Part shown: piece by piece, positions 43,629 through 54,539 of the stretch
Position numbering within the stretch: position 1 is the first letter of the stretch
Layout of the letters: every line of letters begins with the position of its first letter
Assembly: GCA_038093975.1 (NCBI GenBank)
Contig: JBBPTG010000013.1
Location: 266,786-330,785, forward strand
DNA: 64,000 bases
Source: Chalciporus piperatus
Taxonomy: Eukaryota > Basidiomycota > Agaricomycetes > Boletales > Boletaceae
Reading direction: 5' to 3'
Made by a program: the position numbers and the translations under genes
Notes under the pieces: generated by a model
Databases searched by the model: none
Told to the model about the DNA's origin: nothing
The model's input: only the letters and a program-made list of their open reading frames with translations

Positions 43629-46064
43629 ATGCCGCCTCCATCCTCCGCTCTCATTGATTTCACGTTGCCTGCTGAGCCGACTCTGGCTGAGGTGGAAGCC
43701 AAGTTCCGTCCACGCGCGCCGCACATAGGTATGTCACAACCCTGATTGCAATATGCGCTGACCGGTTGGCGAAGGTGGATGGGGAGCCTACGATGCGAAG
43801 GTTATTACCTTCTGTGGGGAGTTCGCGATTTCGTCGCCCAACATGGACTTCGTCCCATCGTATGTGTTCGGTGAGGCCAAGCTCTGCGTCAGGAAGGATG
43901 GTCGGTGGGGATATCTTGATCCTTGGCAGACCATGCAAGAATACTCTCAGAACTTTCCTTGGGCTGCAATGATTCCCCGCAAAGGTGAGTTATTAAGGGT
44001 AATTGCTTGCACTCCGTCCTGACCACTTGGCCAGGTTCTATCGTGTTACGTGTACAAGGAGATCCAAGACGCCCTACCATATCTCTGGAGAACACCTAAC
44101 CTGGAGCACACTCGCCCGGAAAATGACCTTCGACGATTGGAAAGTTGGTTTTACGGAGCTCTGGAGGATATTGGCGGGACTCTCGCAGATGAGGCCCAGA
44201 ATTGGGTTGAACAGCGCGGACGGCCCAGTGGCGTTGCAGAGACCTTGATCTTTGCCCTTCGTAGAAATCTTCAACATCTCTTTCGCCCCCTCCGCCTGGC
44301 CGACATCCGTCTTGCCGTGGCCGATTTCCAACGCTGCTGGCTCGATCTCTACGCATTTCTCCAATTCGAACGGGATGTGAAGAATCACGCCCGTAATTTT
44401 CATCCGACTTCCACTTCCTGGCCCGTCAATCCTGCGTGGATGGGCACATTTACAGATCACAATTCTCTTGCTGTCACTCTGTGGGAGGCCGGCGTGCCTT
44501 TTTGGCACATTCGCAAGATATCAGACCTGCCGCAAGACATGCGTGTCGGCAACCGTGTCGTCATGACATGGGATCCCGACATCGAAACTCATCACGATCC
44601 CGACGCTCCTCGCGCTCCTGTCCACACTGGCTTTGGTGGTGAAGCCAGGGCCTACCTTTGCCGACCGATCAGCTTTCTCGCGTTAGGTGGATATGTCCCC
44701 CTCATCCTGAAGGAGACGTGGGAGCAGTGGGTGATGTGAATCCAGCCCCCCGGTGTCAATGCTGCCCAGCTCGCTCCAGCTCCTGACGCTGCTCAGATCG
44801 CTCCGGATGCTCCTCCTCCCCCTCCATCTCCCATCATCTTCCAGGCCCGTCGCCCCGCTGATCTTCGCAACTTGATTCCTGAGATTGTTGAAGAAGTCTC
44901 TGCAAGGGTGAAGGCATCTCTACCTTCCGAGCCCCAAGGCTCCACATCAAACTGTCGGTCCAGGCAACAAACGAGACAAGCTGGTCGTAAGTTCATTGGT
45001 CAAACATTTAATATTATACGTGGTAACTAACTCCCTACTGCTCAGCGCTCGCCCGTCCCTCGGGCAGCACACTCCCTTCCCCCCCAGACGAATCATGGGC
45101 TGACCCCGAGTCGGAATGGCTGTCGCCTTGTGTGGACGTTTGGGCGACAGCACTCGCCTCCGTGGATCGCGCAGTCACACCGAGGGGCAACATCACTGGC
45201 ACCGGCATCCCCTTCCCCGACCCTCGTCAGATTCTCCGCGTGGACAATGGTCAACGGCGAGCACGTTATCTCGCCAATTGGCTCATCATCTGTCCGTCAT
45301 GGACGCGTGCCATCGTTGCTGGGCGGGTTGGTTACCCTTCGCTCAAGTTTTGGCGGGAGATCCTCAATGGTCTCCCCCAATATATTGTCGAATCCGACCA
45401 TCGGGCACCCATCTATGCGAGCTACAGGCACATCGACTGGTTGCTCCCTCCGCCCTGGGATGAAGGTGTCAAGATCTCGAAGGCGTCGGAGAAGGCACGG
45501 GAAAACCGGAAAGCTGCCCTGGAATCTCTCGGCCGCACTGGTGAGGAGTTGCGAGCCATGCAACGTGAAGTCCCAGAGGAGCTCAACTTCCTCACTCGGA
45601 GCTGGCGCACAGAGACAATCTATGGTCTCACTCCACAAGATACACGCCGTGTCCTTTGGGAGGTGTCGGAACTGTCCGTACGCTTCGAGCTACTGTTGCT
45701 TGACCGTGTCTCGACTGCCCTTGCCCGTGCCAATGCAGAGGTTCAGACCGAGCGGGATCGTCTGGTCGCCGCTGTTTTCAACACAGTGGACTTGGACTCA
45801 ATTGTCCATGACCCATTGCCACGAGTTGGTCTTGGCATTGCTTCCAGTGATGCTGCTCTTAGGCGCCCCTGGGTTGGTCGTCTTGCTTCACTCATGTCAG
45901 CATGGCCAGCTGCTCCCGCCTTCCTCTCACAGCCGCTGCCACCATCCTCAGCGTCGGACTTTTTGGAGTGTGAGCAGAAGGTGCTCGTCTTTTATCTGCA
46001 ATCATCATATCAGTTTTACAATTGTCGTCCCTCCATCCCCCGCTGCCCGGACTTTGCTACATAG
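43629..46064 (+). pseudogene. Gene M, copy 2 (multicopy agaricomycete gene)
   Basis: ATG 43629 (MPPPSSALIDFTLPAEPTL), introns 43729-43774 and about 43985-44034, then YVYKEIQDALPYLWRTP, WFYGALEDIGGTLADEAQNW, HLFRPLRLADIRLAVADFQR, WVNPAWMGTFTDH-type and VPFWHIRKISDLPQ. TGA at 44737-44739 interrupts the frame, which continues to LIPEIVEEVSARVK; intron 44986-45045 (GTAAGT...GCTCAG); then DVWATALASVDRAV, LLPPPWDEGVKISKASEKAR, VLWEVSELSVRFELLLLDRV and a stop at 46062-46064. Intron 2 leaves a one-base phase conflict. A large protein of a family that I know only as hypothetical in mushrooms and that is found beside KDZ genes; function unknown. Confidence 0.6.
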
Positions 46065-46289
46065 TCCATAGTGTTCTCTTTCTCCATAACACTATGTAGC
46101 CAGATGTACTATAATCTTTTTTGCATTGCTGACTCTCTTGCTGCCATGTGTGATTGAGTGCCTGACCCAGCTGTCAAAGTGTCAGTTAAGTGTCACTTAG
46201 AGTTGTGTCAATGTCATAGGCTATGTCACATAAGTATCCATGTGTGTGTCTCTTTTCTTTCTTCCTTTCCTTTCCTCTTCACTCTTACA

Positions 46290-47296
46290 ATGTCCTTCTC
46301 TCGTCCGAGACTTTCTCGCAAGTCTAAGTCCACCTCACCTGTGAAGCCCTCCACATCCTCTGCCTTGGATGGAGCTCTCCCTTCTTCTACTTCTAGCTAC
46401 CTCATCACTGGTGACATGTCTCGTCAGTATTCCAGGCTCAAGAAGCAGGAGTCTTTTGTTCGCCCTGTCATGCACATTGCTGGTCAAAGCTATGGTCAAG
46501 GGCTTTCCAGACCCCTTTGATCTCTCAGAAGTCTATGAAACCTTTTCTATCCTCCAGCTCGCCCTTTCCTTCCTTCCCTTCCAGTGACTCTCCTTCCTTC
46601 CCTTCCAGTGACACATCCTTCTTCCATTATGAAGATACCAGCACTCCAGTGCCTTCTTCCCCAAACAAGTATGGCAGTAAGAAAGCTCGGCAATGGGCTC
46701 GATGGCGTGATGAAGTCATTCCCAGCCTTGTTGACCCTTATCTGGCCTACCTGGCCTCTGCCACTTCTCAAGTCACCATACAGACATGTTCTTGTGGTGA
46801 AGCTCGAAAGCTTTCTATCTTGGTTGTTCACTTTGACAGTAAGCCCTCTGCTGTGCTTCCTTGTTTCTGCAATCTCATGGGCTGACACTGTCAAACAGAG
46901 TTTGAGACAGTTACTCTATCTGTGTGCAAGTGTAATCCTGCAGCTTCTCAGCTTCTCAGCTTGGGTCTATTCCCATCTACTCCTCTTTTCCCCTCCCTTG
47001 CAGTCTCTATTTCTCTCTTGGAGTTCAATCGTGAATGCTTCCTCAGGATGCCTCCCAATGTTTCTGGATGGTGTGCAGCAGTGGAAGCCTTTTTGGAAAG
47101 CAGATCCATGTCTTCCTCCTTGGTATGTTCAATCCTATGTTCATGTGTTTCAAGATTTATTGACTTTGCATTCAGAAACCACTTCGTCGATGTTACGCCA
47201 ATGCCTTTCATTGGTATATCTATCTTCATCAGACTACATCCACGCGTGTGGATGAAGTCCTCTCACTCGCGCGAGCTGAGACAATCAATTCCCAAT
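46290..47296 (+). pseudogene. CxC1-KDZ transposase, N-terminal third (copy 2)
   Basis: MSFSRPRLSRKSKSTSPVKP (ATG 46290), a one-C deletion near 46513 (CCCC against CCCCC in copy 1) shifts the frame, then QWARWRDEVIPSLVDPYLAY, TCSCGEARKLSILVVHFD, intron 46840-46898 (GTAAGC...AAACAG, branch-like gctgac), KFETVTLSVCKCNPAASQLL, SISLLEFNRECF, one TGA (KIY-stop-LCIQ), RRCYANAFHWYIYLHQ and VDEVLSLARAETINSQ, where the Copia element begins at 47297. The promoter-side UTR matches copy 1. Confidence 0.8.
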
Positions 47297-47481
47297 TGTT
47301 GAACGTAGCGTACATTCTTAGTATAGAAGGTAGTTACCACGCTTGTTCTATATCACATTCGGACTCAGTCGATCTGAGTTCCAATACAACTTGACTTGTA
47401 ACCACAACGTTCGACGTTACTCACCAACCTCACCGCTAGGTAAGTCACCAGATGTAGTTCCTCACTGGAACCCTCTCAACA
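47297..47481 (+). repeat. Copia 5' LTR
   Basis: 185 bp, TGTTGAACG...CTCTCAACA. Short for an LTR but complete; cuts the KDZ copy after ETINSQ. Confidence 0.95.
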
Positions 47482-47644
47482 GGTTATGAGCCCTGGGTAG
47501 CTCAGCTGTGCGCGAAAGCGCCGCTGACTACTCTGGTGTTCTTGCCTAACAAGAACGTTTGGTCGCTCTGCGCGGTTTTACCGCCGGGCATCCCTCTGAT
47601 GCGGTCACGCTCAGAAGGGACATGACCACAATGAGTCAGATCCC

Positions 47645-50600
47645 ATGGGGAGACTATGTCCCCCTCGGATATGGGCTCTGAGCGTTCACGCTGACGCGGT
47701 CCAACCCGCTCCCTTTTCTCCTCTTCGATTAAAGGCAACGCTGACGCCTCATCCCGCTAGATACTCAACTATGTCCTCCGCTCTCAAGGAAATCGCCCGC
47801 CTTAACGGTACCAACTACACGCGTTGGGCCGAGGAGATGCAGGATTATATCCGCTCTCAAGGCTTGTGGCAGAAAGTAATGGTTCGCGCTATGCCCGCCA
47901 TCACTGATACCCCGCCTTCCACTCAGGCGCAGATCGATGCGTGGCAGGACGACGATGACAAGGTCCTCGGCTCCATACGCATGCGTTTAGAAACGCACGT
48001 CGCTAGCCAGTTCCCTATCGCTACTCACCCCGACTCCGTTCAGCTCTGGGCTGCAATCAAAACGCGGTACGACTCTACGTCGGACGCCGCCGCGTACTCT
48101 GAGGTTCAGAAGATGCTCGCCCTCAACTTCCCCAAGGAAGACCATCCGGGGAAGACCTTCGCCGCTCTCAACAGCTCGTTCGCGAAGCTGAACACCCTCA
48201 CGTACACAATCCCAGACAACATCCAGCGGATGTTCGTGTTGGCTAAGCTCCCCGCCTACGCCGACTACGTCGTGAAATCAGTAAATGAGAGATCCGTCCC
48301 AACCGTCGTCACCACCGCCACTCCCGCCGTCGCTGCACCCACGCTGGTGCAAATCGAACAACGCGTCGTCGCTGCCTACCAGCAGCATATCTCCCGTCGT
48401 GCACCGAAGAATGCGCAGCCTGCTCAGCAGGCAAACCAGATCTCCGCTGTTAAGCGGAAGGGGGACGACCCCAAGTTTAATCAACAACAGGAGTCCTCTG
48501 CTTCGCAGAAGCCGGACAGCGAGCAGAAGAAGAAGAAGCGCAGGGAAGGTAAGCGCTCGGAAAAGGGGAAGAAGAAGCGCGACGAACGTCGCGCCAATGC
48601 GAACGACGCTTCTGCGTCCTTCGCCTTCTCCTCGTTCTCCAACGCCCCGGTACTTAGCCCGGCCTCCACCGTCTTCACTTCCCCCGTCGTCGACCCTCGC
48701 ACTCTTGCGCACACCACCGGCGCACATCAATACGGTCCTCCCGCCTTTCCCCACACCCAGAACGCCATATCCCTCGCGGACCGGCTGGGTGTTACACCTA
48801 CCATCGAGACGGTTCGTACGCTCGATCCAGTGGCTAATCGCCACATCGACTACGACGCCCCCGTCTCTCTCCCGCGCTCGCCCTTCTATAAGAAGGATGG
48901 CGCCTCCATGTCCTTCCCGGTCAATGACCACAGGACTCTCCAACACCAACTCGGTGCGGCCTACTTCGGCCCTTCAGGTTTCTCTCGTATTCACGAGACT
49001 CCCTCACGCTCTCTTTTAGAGCGCCTAGAGGAAACCATCGAAGACGCTGAGATGGAGATTGCGTCCATCATGCCCCTCGACGAGGAGTATGAGGCGGAGG
49101 GCGAGGACACCGTCTCTTTAGGCGACGAAGCTCCTGACGAGTTCATCTCGCAGTACTTCGACTTCGGCGCCGCTGACGTTTGGCAAGTCCCTTTCCCGCT
49201 CTTTCTCTACACAGACACTGATGTGCGGCCTTCGCCACAGAAAATTGCATTTTATTGTAACATGTCTGATGTAGTAGATAGAAATGAATCTACTGCTACC
49301 CCGTTCCAACTGTGTGATAACTGTTCGAAGAACGATAAGGGCAAGCAAAAGAGCGACGTGTATGACACACCAGCAGACCTATGGCTGCTAGATTCAGGGG
49401 CTTCGGCCCATTTTACAAATAATATCAACGATTTCGCCGAGTACAACGCTTTTACCAAGCCAGAGTACTCACAGACAGCGAACGGTCGTGCGCCAATTCT
49501 TGGCATCGGCACAGTGATTGTGGAATTCAATGGGAACACCATGCAGTTATCGCCGACCATATATATGCCCACATGCAACATTAAGCTTATTTCGATGGGC
49601 ACATTGCTCAAAGATCAGTGTCTTACACTGAAAGCTGTTCCGAACGGTATCGAATTCCAAGATACCTGTATTAAAAAGACCATTCTGTCGTTTCACTCGC
49701 ATGGTCGTGATACCATGTACTGGATCAAAGCACCAACCGTCAAACCACATGCCAAGCCTATCAGCATGGCCGCTGTGGACTACGACTTGCTACACCGCCG
49801 CCTCGGTCATCCCTCGCGTGACGTGCTCAAAGCCGCACGCAAACATCTCAAAGATTTCCCGGACGTTGATATTCCGTCCAACCCTCCAATTTGTCCCGGC
49901 TGCGAACTCGGCAAACAGCCTAACAGGACATTTCCTCATACTGAGACGCGCGCAAGCGCTCCATTTGAGTTAATTCACTCTGATCTCAAGTCATTCGAAA
50001 TAGAATCGTACCATAAGTTTAAATACGCGGTCGTATTCTACGATGACTTCACGTCAATGTCCTGGCTCGCCCTTATACGCACCAAGGACCAGACCCTTAA
50101 AATGGTCAAACAATTCATTGCTTTCGTCCGCACACAGTACAACGCCAAAGTAAAGGCTTGGAAATCCGATGCCGGAGGCGAATACACCTCCAAGGCATTC
50201 ACGGAATACATGCGCGATGAAGGCATCCGTATTCAACAGTCCGCCCCATACGCACATCAGCAGAACGGGCGTGCGGAACGATTAATCCGCACACTAATGG
50301 ACAAAGCACAGGCGATGCGTTTACACGCTTGCCTACCCGATTCTTACTGGGAATTCGCTTTAACGCATGCATCCCATGTGTACAATCGTACACCAATGGC
50401 TAGGTTGAACTGGAAGACTCCTATGGAGAAACTTACAGGGGAACAATCCTCCGTCTCCCACCTAAGAGTATTCGGATGTGGTGCATACGTGCATCTTCCC
50501 GATGAAACAAGGAAAGGGAAACTACAACCTAAGTCCCAACTGATGATTTATCTCGGTGTTGCCCCTGGTAGTGAGCGCAACTACATATTCATGCGCCCCA

Positions 50601-52735
50601 ACAACTCCATGCACACGTCGGCACATGCCATCTTTGATGAGCATTTGTTTCCTAAGTGTTCCGGTGCACGCCCTCACAGGCCCGTTAGCCACCCACCCAC
50701 TGAAACACATCGACACACCGATGATGAAAGCGAGTCTTCTGACTCTGACTCCTCTGACGATCAGTCTGATGCGGTTAAACCCGCCCCTGATCCCCAGCCA
50801 GCACCAGCACGCCCGGAAACCCCACCGGCACCTGCACCTGCACCTCCTGTCACACCGCCATCTGCTCGTCCACCAGCTGGACCACCTGATGCCCCACCTC
50901 GCCGATCTCAACGTGAACGCCGACCCCCTACTCGTCCTGGGAACGTCTATGGCGAAGACCGTCATCCTTTACAACAGATTAAGGACATTGAGAAGAGATC
51001 TCGCTGGGAAAGGCTTATTGGACACGGCGAACCATCACGAGAACCGCAGCGTGAACAACCGATCCCAGGTTCCATGCCCGACTCTACTCCTTCGGAAGAC
51101 GAGATCGAACGCATAACCAGGGAAGGGGGAGAGGCATTGATTAACTATCTTTGCTCTCGTGCTTATATTCCGGATGAAATGAGTAATCCCAACTATCGCG
51201 AATGGAAATTCCGTGATATACTCAAACTTCCTGCCGAGGAACAAAAACTCTGGCGACAAGCCTGCGAAACAGAGCTTCAGATGCTCAAAGATCGCAAGGT
51301 TTACGAGATTGTAGATCGACCAGCTGATCGTAAGATCATTAAAAATCGCTGGGTATTCGACGTCAAGTCTGACGGTCGTAAACGCGCTCGCCTAGTAGCC
51401 AAAGGCTTCTCACAGGTTGAAGGCGTAGACTACGATCAGATCTTCTCCCCAGTCGTACGATACGAAACGGTGCGGTGTATGCTCGCCCTTTCTACACTTG
51501 AGAACTGGTACATCACCGGTCTCGACGTACGATCTGCCTATCTATACGGCAAACTGGAAGAGGAACTCTACATGGAGTTTCCTGAGGGTTTTACGCCACC
51601 CGAACAAAAAGGCAAAGTCCTAAGACTACTACGTGCTATATACGGCCTCAAACAAGCAGGATTATCCTGGTGGCGCACGTTAGACAAGTCCATGGCTGAA
51701 CTTGGCTTCACAAGGCTCAAGACTGACGCCGGCCTGTTCATATACCGCAATGGAAATGATATCGTCATTGCGATTGTCTACGTTGATGACGCCCTCTTCT
51801 GTGGACCTAACAAAGCTGTCGTAGACAAGCTAAAGGCCACATTCATGAAGACATGGGAATGTCGAGACCTCGGGGAACCTAAAGAGTTCCTTGGGATGAA
51901 TCTTCGTCGAGAAGGCAAAAAACTGCACATTGATCAGTGCAAATACCTCGACAAGGTGCTTGAACGCTTCGGCATGACGAATGCTAAAGCCGCACCCACT
52001 CCACTTCCTCAGGGTTATTACCCAGAGAAGAACGTTGCCCCCGTTAACTTCGAATTGCGGACGCGCTTTCAAACGGTGATAGGCTCGTTACTATACTTGA
52101 TGTTAGGCACACGCCCAGACATCGCCTACGCAGTTACCCAACTCGCAAGGCAATCCGCCAATCCTACTAAGGAGCACTTGGATAGGGCTTTGTACGTATG
52201 TCGATACCTTGTCGGTACTCGACAATACTCCCTTACTTTTAATGGTGCATCTGGCAATGGCATTTATGCCTGTACCGACTCTGATTGGGGCCAAGACCCC
52301 GTCACAAGACACTCGCAGACAGGATTTTTCCTGAAACTTGCGGATGGTGCTTTCCTTTGGAATTCACACTTGCAGAGCTCTACCGCCCTCAACTCTACAG
52401 AAGCTGAGTATATGGCATTGAGTGATTGCACACGACAAGTATCCTGGATACACCACATGTTCTCAGAACTAGGTTATAAGCTAAAAGCTATACCAGTCTG
52501 TGGTGACAACCAAGGATCACTATTTATGGGTGAAAATCCCGTTACCGAGAAGCGTAATAAACATATTCCACTACGGTACTTTTTTATACGTGACGCCGTA
52601 ATGAAGTGGAAAGAAGTAGAACTCTTCTACATCCCCGGAACTGACAATCCCGCGGATATGTTGACAAAGAACCTCGGACATGTCAAGTTCGAGAAGTTCC
52701 GCTCCGAACTCGGTCTGGTATTCTACACCAGTTGA
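47645..52735 (+). CDS. Copia gag-pol polyprotein, up to 1,696 aa
   Basis: Unbroken. Translation may start at the ATG at 47645 or more likely at 47771 (MSSALKEIARLNGTNYTRW, the conserved gag start). Gag-like N-terminus with a Lys/Arg-rich tract (KKKKRREGKRSEKGKKK) instead of an obvious CCHC knuckle; protease WLLDSGASAHF (~578); gag-pre-integrase LLHRRLGHPS...CPGCELGK (~713-760); integrase HSDLK, KSDAGGEY, NGRAERL for D, D, E (~777, 842, 878); Pro-rich linker; RT KNRWVFDVKSDG to YVDDALF (~1229-1380); RNase H CTDSDWGQ, NSTEAEYMA, GDNQGS (~1542-1640), ending ADMLTKNL. All key residues seen are present, so it could be active. Confidence 0.95.
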   Translation: MGRLCPPRIWALSVHADAVQPAPFSPLRLKATLTPHPARYSTMSSALKEIARLNGTNYTRWAEEMQDYIRSQGLWQKVMVRAMPAITDTPPSTQAQIDAWQDDDDKVLGSIRMRLETHVASQFPIATHPDSVQLWAAIKTRYDSTSDAAAYSEVQKMLALNFPKEDHPGKTFAALNSSFAKLNTLTYTIPDNIQRMFVLAKLPAYADYVVKSVNERSVPTVVTTATPAVAAPTLVQIEQRVVAAYQQHISRRAPKNAQPAQQANQISAVKRKGDDPKFNQQQESSASQKPDSEQKKKKRREGKRSEKGKKKRDERRANANDASASFAFSSFSNAPVLSPASTVFTSPVVDPRTLAHTTGAHQYGPPAFPHTQNAISLADRLGVTPTIETVRTLDPVANRHIDYDAPVSLPRSPFYKKDGASMSFPVNDHRTLQHQLGAAYFGPSGFSRIHETPSRSLLERLEETIEDAEMEIASIMPLDEEYEAEGEDTVSLGDEAPDEFISQYFDFGAADVWQVPFPLFLYTDTDVRPSPQKIAFYCNMSDVVDRNESTATPFQLCDNCSKNDKGKQKSDVYDTPADLWLLDSGASAHFTNNINDFAEYNAFTKPEYSQTANGRAPILGIGTVIVEFNGNTMQLSPTIYMPTCNIKLISMGTLLKDQCLTLKAVPNGIEFQDTCIKKTILSFHSHGRDTMYWIKAPTVKPHAKPISMAAVDYDLLHRRLGHPSRDVLKAARKHLKDFPDVDIPSNPPICPGCELGKQPNRTFPHTETRASAPFELIHSDLKSFEIESYHKFKYAVVFYDDFTSMSWLALIRTKDQTLKMVKQFIAFVRTQYNAKVKAWKSDAGGEYTSKAFTEYMRDEGIRIQQSAPYAHQQNGRAERLIRTLMDKAQAMRLHACLPDSYWEFALTHASHVYNRTPMARLNWKTPMEKLTGEQSSVSHLRVFGCGAYVHLPDETRKGKLQPKSQLMIYLGVAPGSERNYIFMRPNNSMHTSAHAIFDEHLFPKCSGARPHRPVSHPPTETHRHTDDESESSDSDSSDDQSDAVKPAPDPQPAPARPETPPAPAPAPPVTPPSARPPAGPPDAPPRRSQRERRPPTRPGNVYGEDRHPLQQIKDIEKRSRWERLIGHGEPSREPQREQPIPGSMPDSTPSEDEIERITREGGEALINYLCSRAYIPDEMSNPNYREWKFRDILKLPAEEQKLWRQACETELQMLKDRKVYEIVDRPADRKIIKNRWVFDVKSDGRKRARLVAKGFSQVEGVDYDQIFSPVVRYETVRCMLALSTLENWYITGLDVRSAYLYGKLEEELYMEFPEGFTPPEQKGKVLRLLRAIYGLKQAGLSWWRTLDKSMAELGFTRLKTDAGLFIYRNGNDIVIAIVYVDDALFCGPNKAVVDKLKATFMKTWECRDLGEPKEFLGMNLRREGKKLHIDQCKYLDKVLERFGMTNAKAAPTPLPQGYYPEKNVAPVNFELRTRFQTVIGSLLYLMLGTRPDIAYAVTQLARQSANPTKEHLDRALYVCRYLVGTRQYSLTFNGASGNGIYACTDSDWGQDPVTRHSQTGFFLKLADGAFLWNSHLQSSTALNSTEAEYMALSDCTRQVSWIHHMFSELGYKLKAIPVCGDNQGSLFMGENPVTEKRNKHIPLRYFFIRDAVMKWKEVELFYIPGTDNPADMLTKNLGHVKFEKFRSELGLVFYTS

Positions 52736-52806
52736 TCTCGCTGATACCTATCATGCGGAAGTCCTCATTTATGCTTACGTGTCTCCGTACACTTAGCAAG
52801 GGGGAG

Positions 52807-52991
52807 TGTTGAACGTAGCGTACATTCTTAGTATAGAAGGTAGTTACCACGCTTGTTCTATATCACATTCGGACTCAGTCGATCTGAGTTCTAATACAAC
52901 TTGACTTGTAACAACAACGTTCGACGTTACCCAACAACCTCACCGCTAGGTAAGTCACCAGATGTAGTTCCTCACTGGAACCCTCTCAACA
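52807..52991 (+). repeat. Copia 3' LTR
   Basis: 185 bp, identical to the 5' LTR except four substitutions clustered at 52890-52930. Confidence 0.95.
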
Positions 52992-53071
52992 GAGGCAAGA
53001 AAGTTCGTTTCGAAGGGGTTGTTCTCCCGTCGAAATCCTCCGGAAAGTCGGATGGGAAGACTGCGTCTGTA
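52992..53071 (+). other. Short coding-like flank between Copia and the 3.1-kb element
   Basis: Open frame RGKKVRFEGVVLPSKSSGKS. It could be the N-terminal side of the Tnp2 gene that resumes at 56179, but no shared overlap proves it. Confidence 0.3.
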
Positions 53072-53779
53072 CATCAGCAACACTGCAAAAAGTCTGAAGT
53101 TACTGGAATGACTGGATCAGTTAAACCAGTACGCCAGTTGCTCAGTTGCCCAGTCATCCAGTCAGCCAGTCATTTCAGTAATCTCATTGGTTCATTAGCC
53201 CAGTCACTTCAGTAGACTCAGTAGCTCAGTAGCCCAGTGTTCCAGTCATCCAGTTATCTCAGTAGCCTAGTAGCCCAGTGTCCCAGTCATGTAGTCATCT
53301 CAGCAGCCTAGTAGCCCAGTGCCCTAGTTATCCAGCAATCCAGTTGTCTCATTACTCCAGCCATTCAGTATTCCAGTATTCCAGTAATCTAGTCACTCAG
53401 TGGTCCAGTAATCCAGTAGTCTCAGTAATCCAGTCACTCAGTGATCCAGTAATCTAGTCACTCCAGTCACTCCAGTCACACAAGTGACACCAGTAACCCA
53501 GCCACCAGTCACTCCCAGTCACCTCAGTAACCCAGTAATCCAGTCACCCAGTCACCTCAGTAATCCAGTCACCCAGTAATCCAGTCACCCAGTCCCAATT
53601 ACTAGTTCACTATATCTTATGATTAATTCACACCTTATGACAGTTCAGAAAATGTGAAATATATTATGTCTAACTATTACATGTATTGTGGTACAATAGT
53701 TACAAGTTAATGAAGTGCCATGCAACACGAGCAGCTATGTACGAGGTGAGTAGGTGTGTTAGTCAACAAATAAACACGA

Positions 53780-54410
53780 ACCTTTGAAGCCAGCGGGGCT
53801 GTTGAGCCCACGCCGGCTTCGTTGTTTGAGCTTGAGGTGGTGAGAAGTGGTGGTAGCGGGCCGAGCAGTGCGAGCAGCTGTTTGTGGGGTGAGCAGGTGG
53901 CTTATCACTCACCTCGTGAAGCCGGCGGGGCTGTTGAGCCCACGCCGGCCGCGTTTTCGCGTTTTCGCGTTTTCGTCGTTTTCGTGTCGGGAGTGGTGTG
54001 GTAGGTGGTAGTGGGCCGCGCAGTGCGAGCGGCTGTTTGCGGGGTGAGCGGATGTGGTGGTGAGCGAGTTCTCACTCACCTCGTGAAGCCGGCGGGGCTG
54101 TTGAGCCCACGCCGGCCGCGTTTTCGCGTTTTCGTCGTTTTCGTGTCGAGAGTGGTGTGGTAGGTGGTAGTGGGCCGAGCAGTGCAAGCGGCTGTTTGCG
54201 GGGTGAGCAGGTGGCTTATCACTCACCTCGTGAAGCCGGCGGGGCTGTTGAGCCCACGCCGGCCGCGTTTTCGCGTTTTCGTCGTTTTCGTGTCGAGAGT
54301 GAGGTGGTAGGTGGCAGCAGGCTGTTTGCGAGGTGAGCGGATATGGTGGTGAGCGAGTTTTCACTCACCTGGCGATGCCGGCGGGGCTTTTGAGCCCTCG
54401 CCGGCCGTTT
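53780..54410. repeat. gggctgttgagccc satellite inside the 3.1-kb element
   Basis: Five units of ~130-170 bp, each with gccggcggggctgttgagcc followed by cacgccggc (about 53790, 53925, 54095, 54237, 54380), separated by gcgttttcgcgttttcgtcg runs. It is followed at 54470-54520 by a block shared with 24200 and 7850 (gtcacgtgac, gcgcggattt, gtcaagtccgagcatta). Confidence 0.85.
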
Positions 54411-54539
54411 TGTTGTTGTTGAGGTGTGGTGTAGTGGTGAGAGAGAGTCGAAGAGGTGGCGCGGCAAATTCAACATGGTCACGTGACTTTTTCGCGCGGA
54501 TTTTTTGTCAAGTCCGAGCATTAGGGAAATGTGGCTACA

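Larger units (their letters stand above)
47297..52991 (+). mobile_element. Ty1/Copia element, full length, probably recent
   Basis: 5,695 bp with 185-bp LTRs (47297-47481 and 52807-52991; TGTTGA...TCAACA) that differ at four positions. Leader 47482-47644 starts ggttatgagccc (candidate primer site). A single ORF fills the interior and a purine tract (agcaaggggga) precedes the 3' LTR. No 5-bp target duplication: ccaat on the left, gaggc on the right, and the left flank is KDZ while the right is not. Confidence 0.95.

Noticed and set aside
48278..48949. Minus-strand ORF of 223 codons
   Set aside because: Lies antisense to the intact Copia gag and reflects its codon use.
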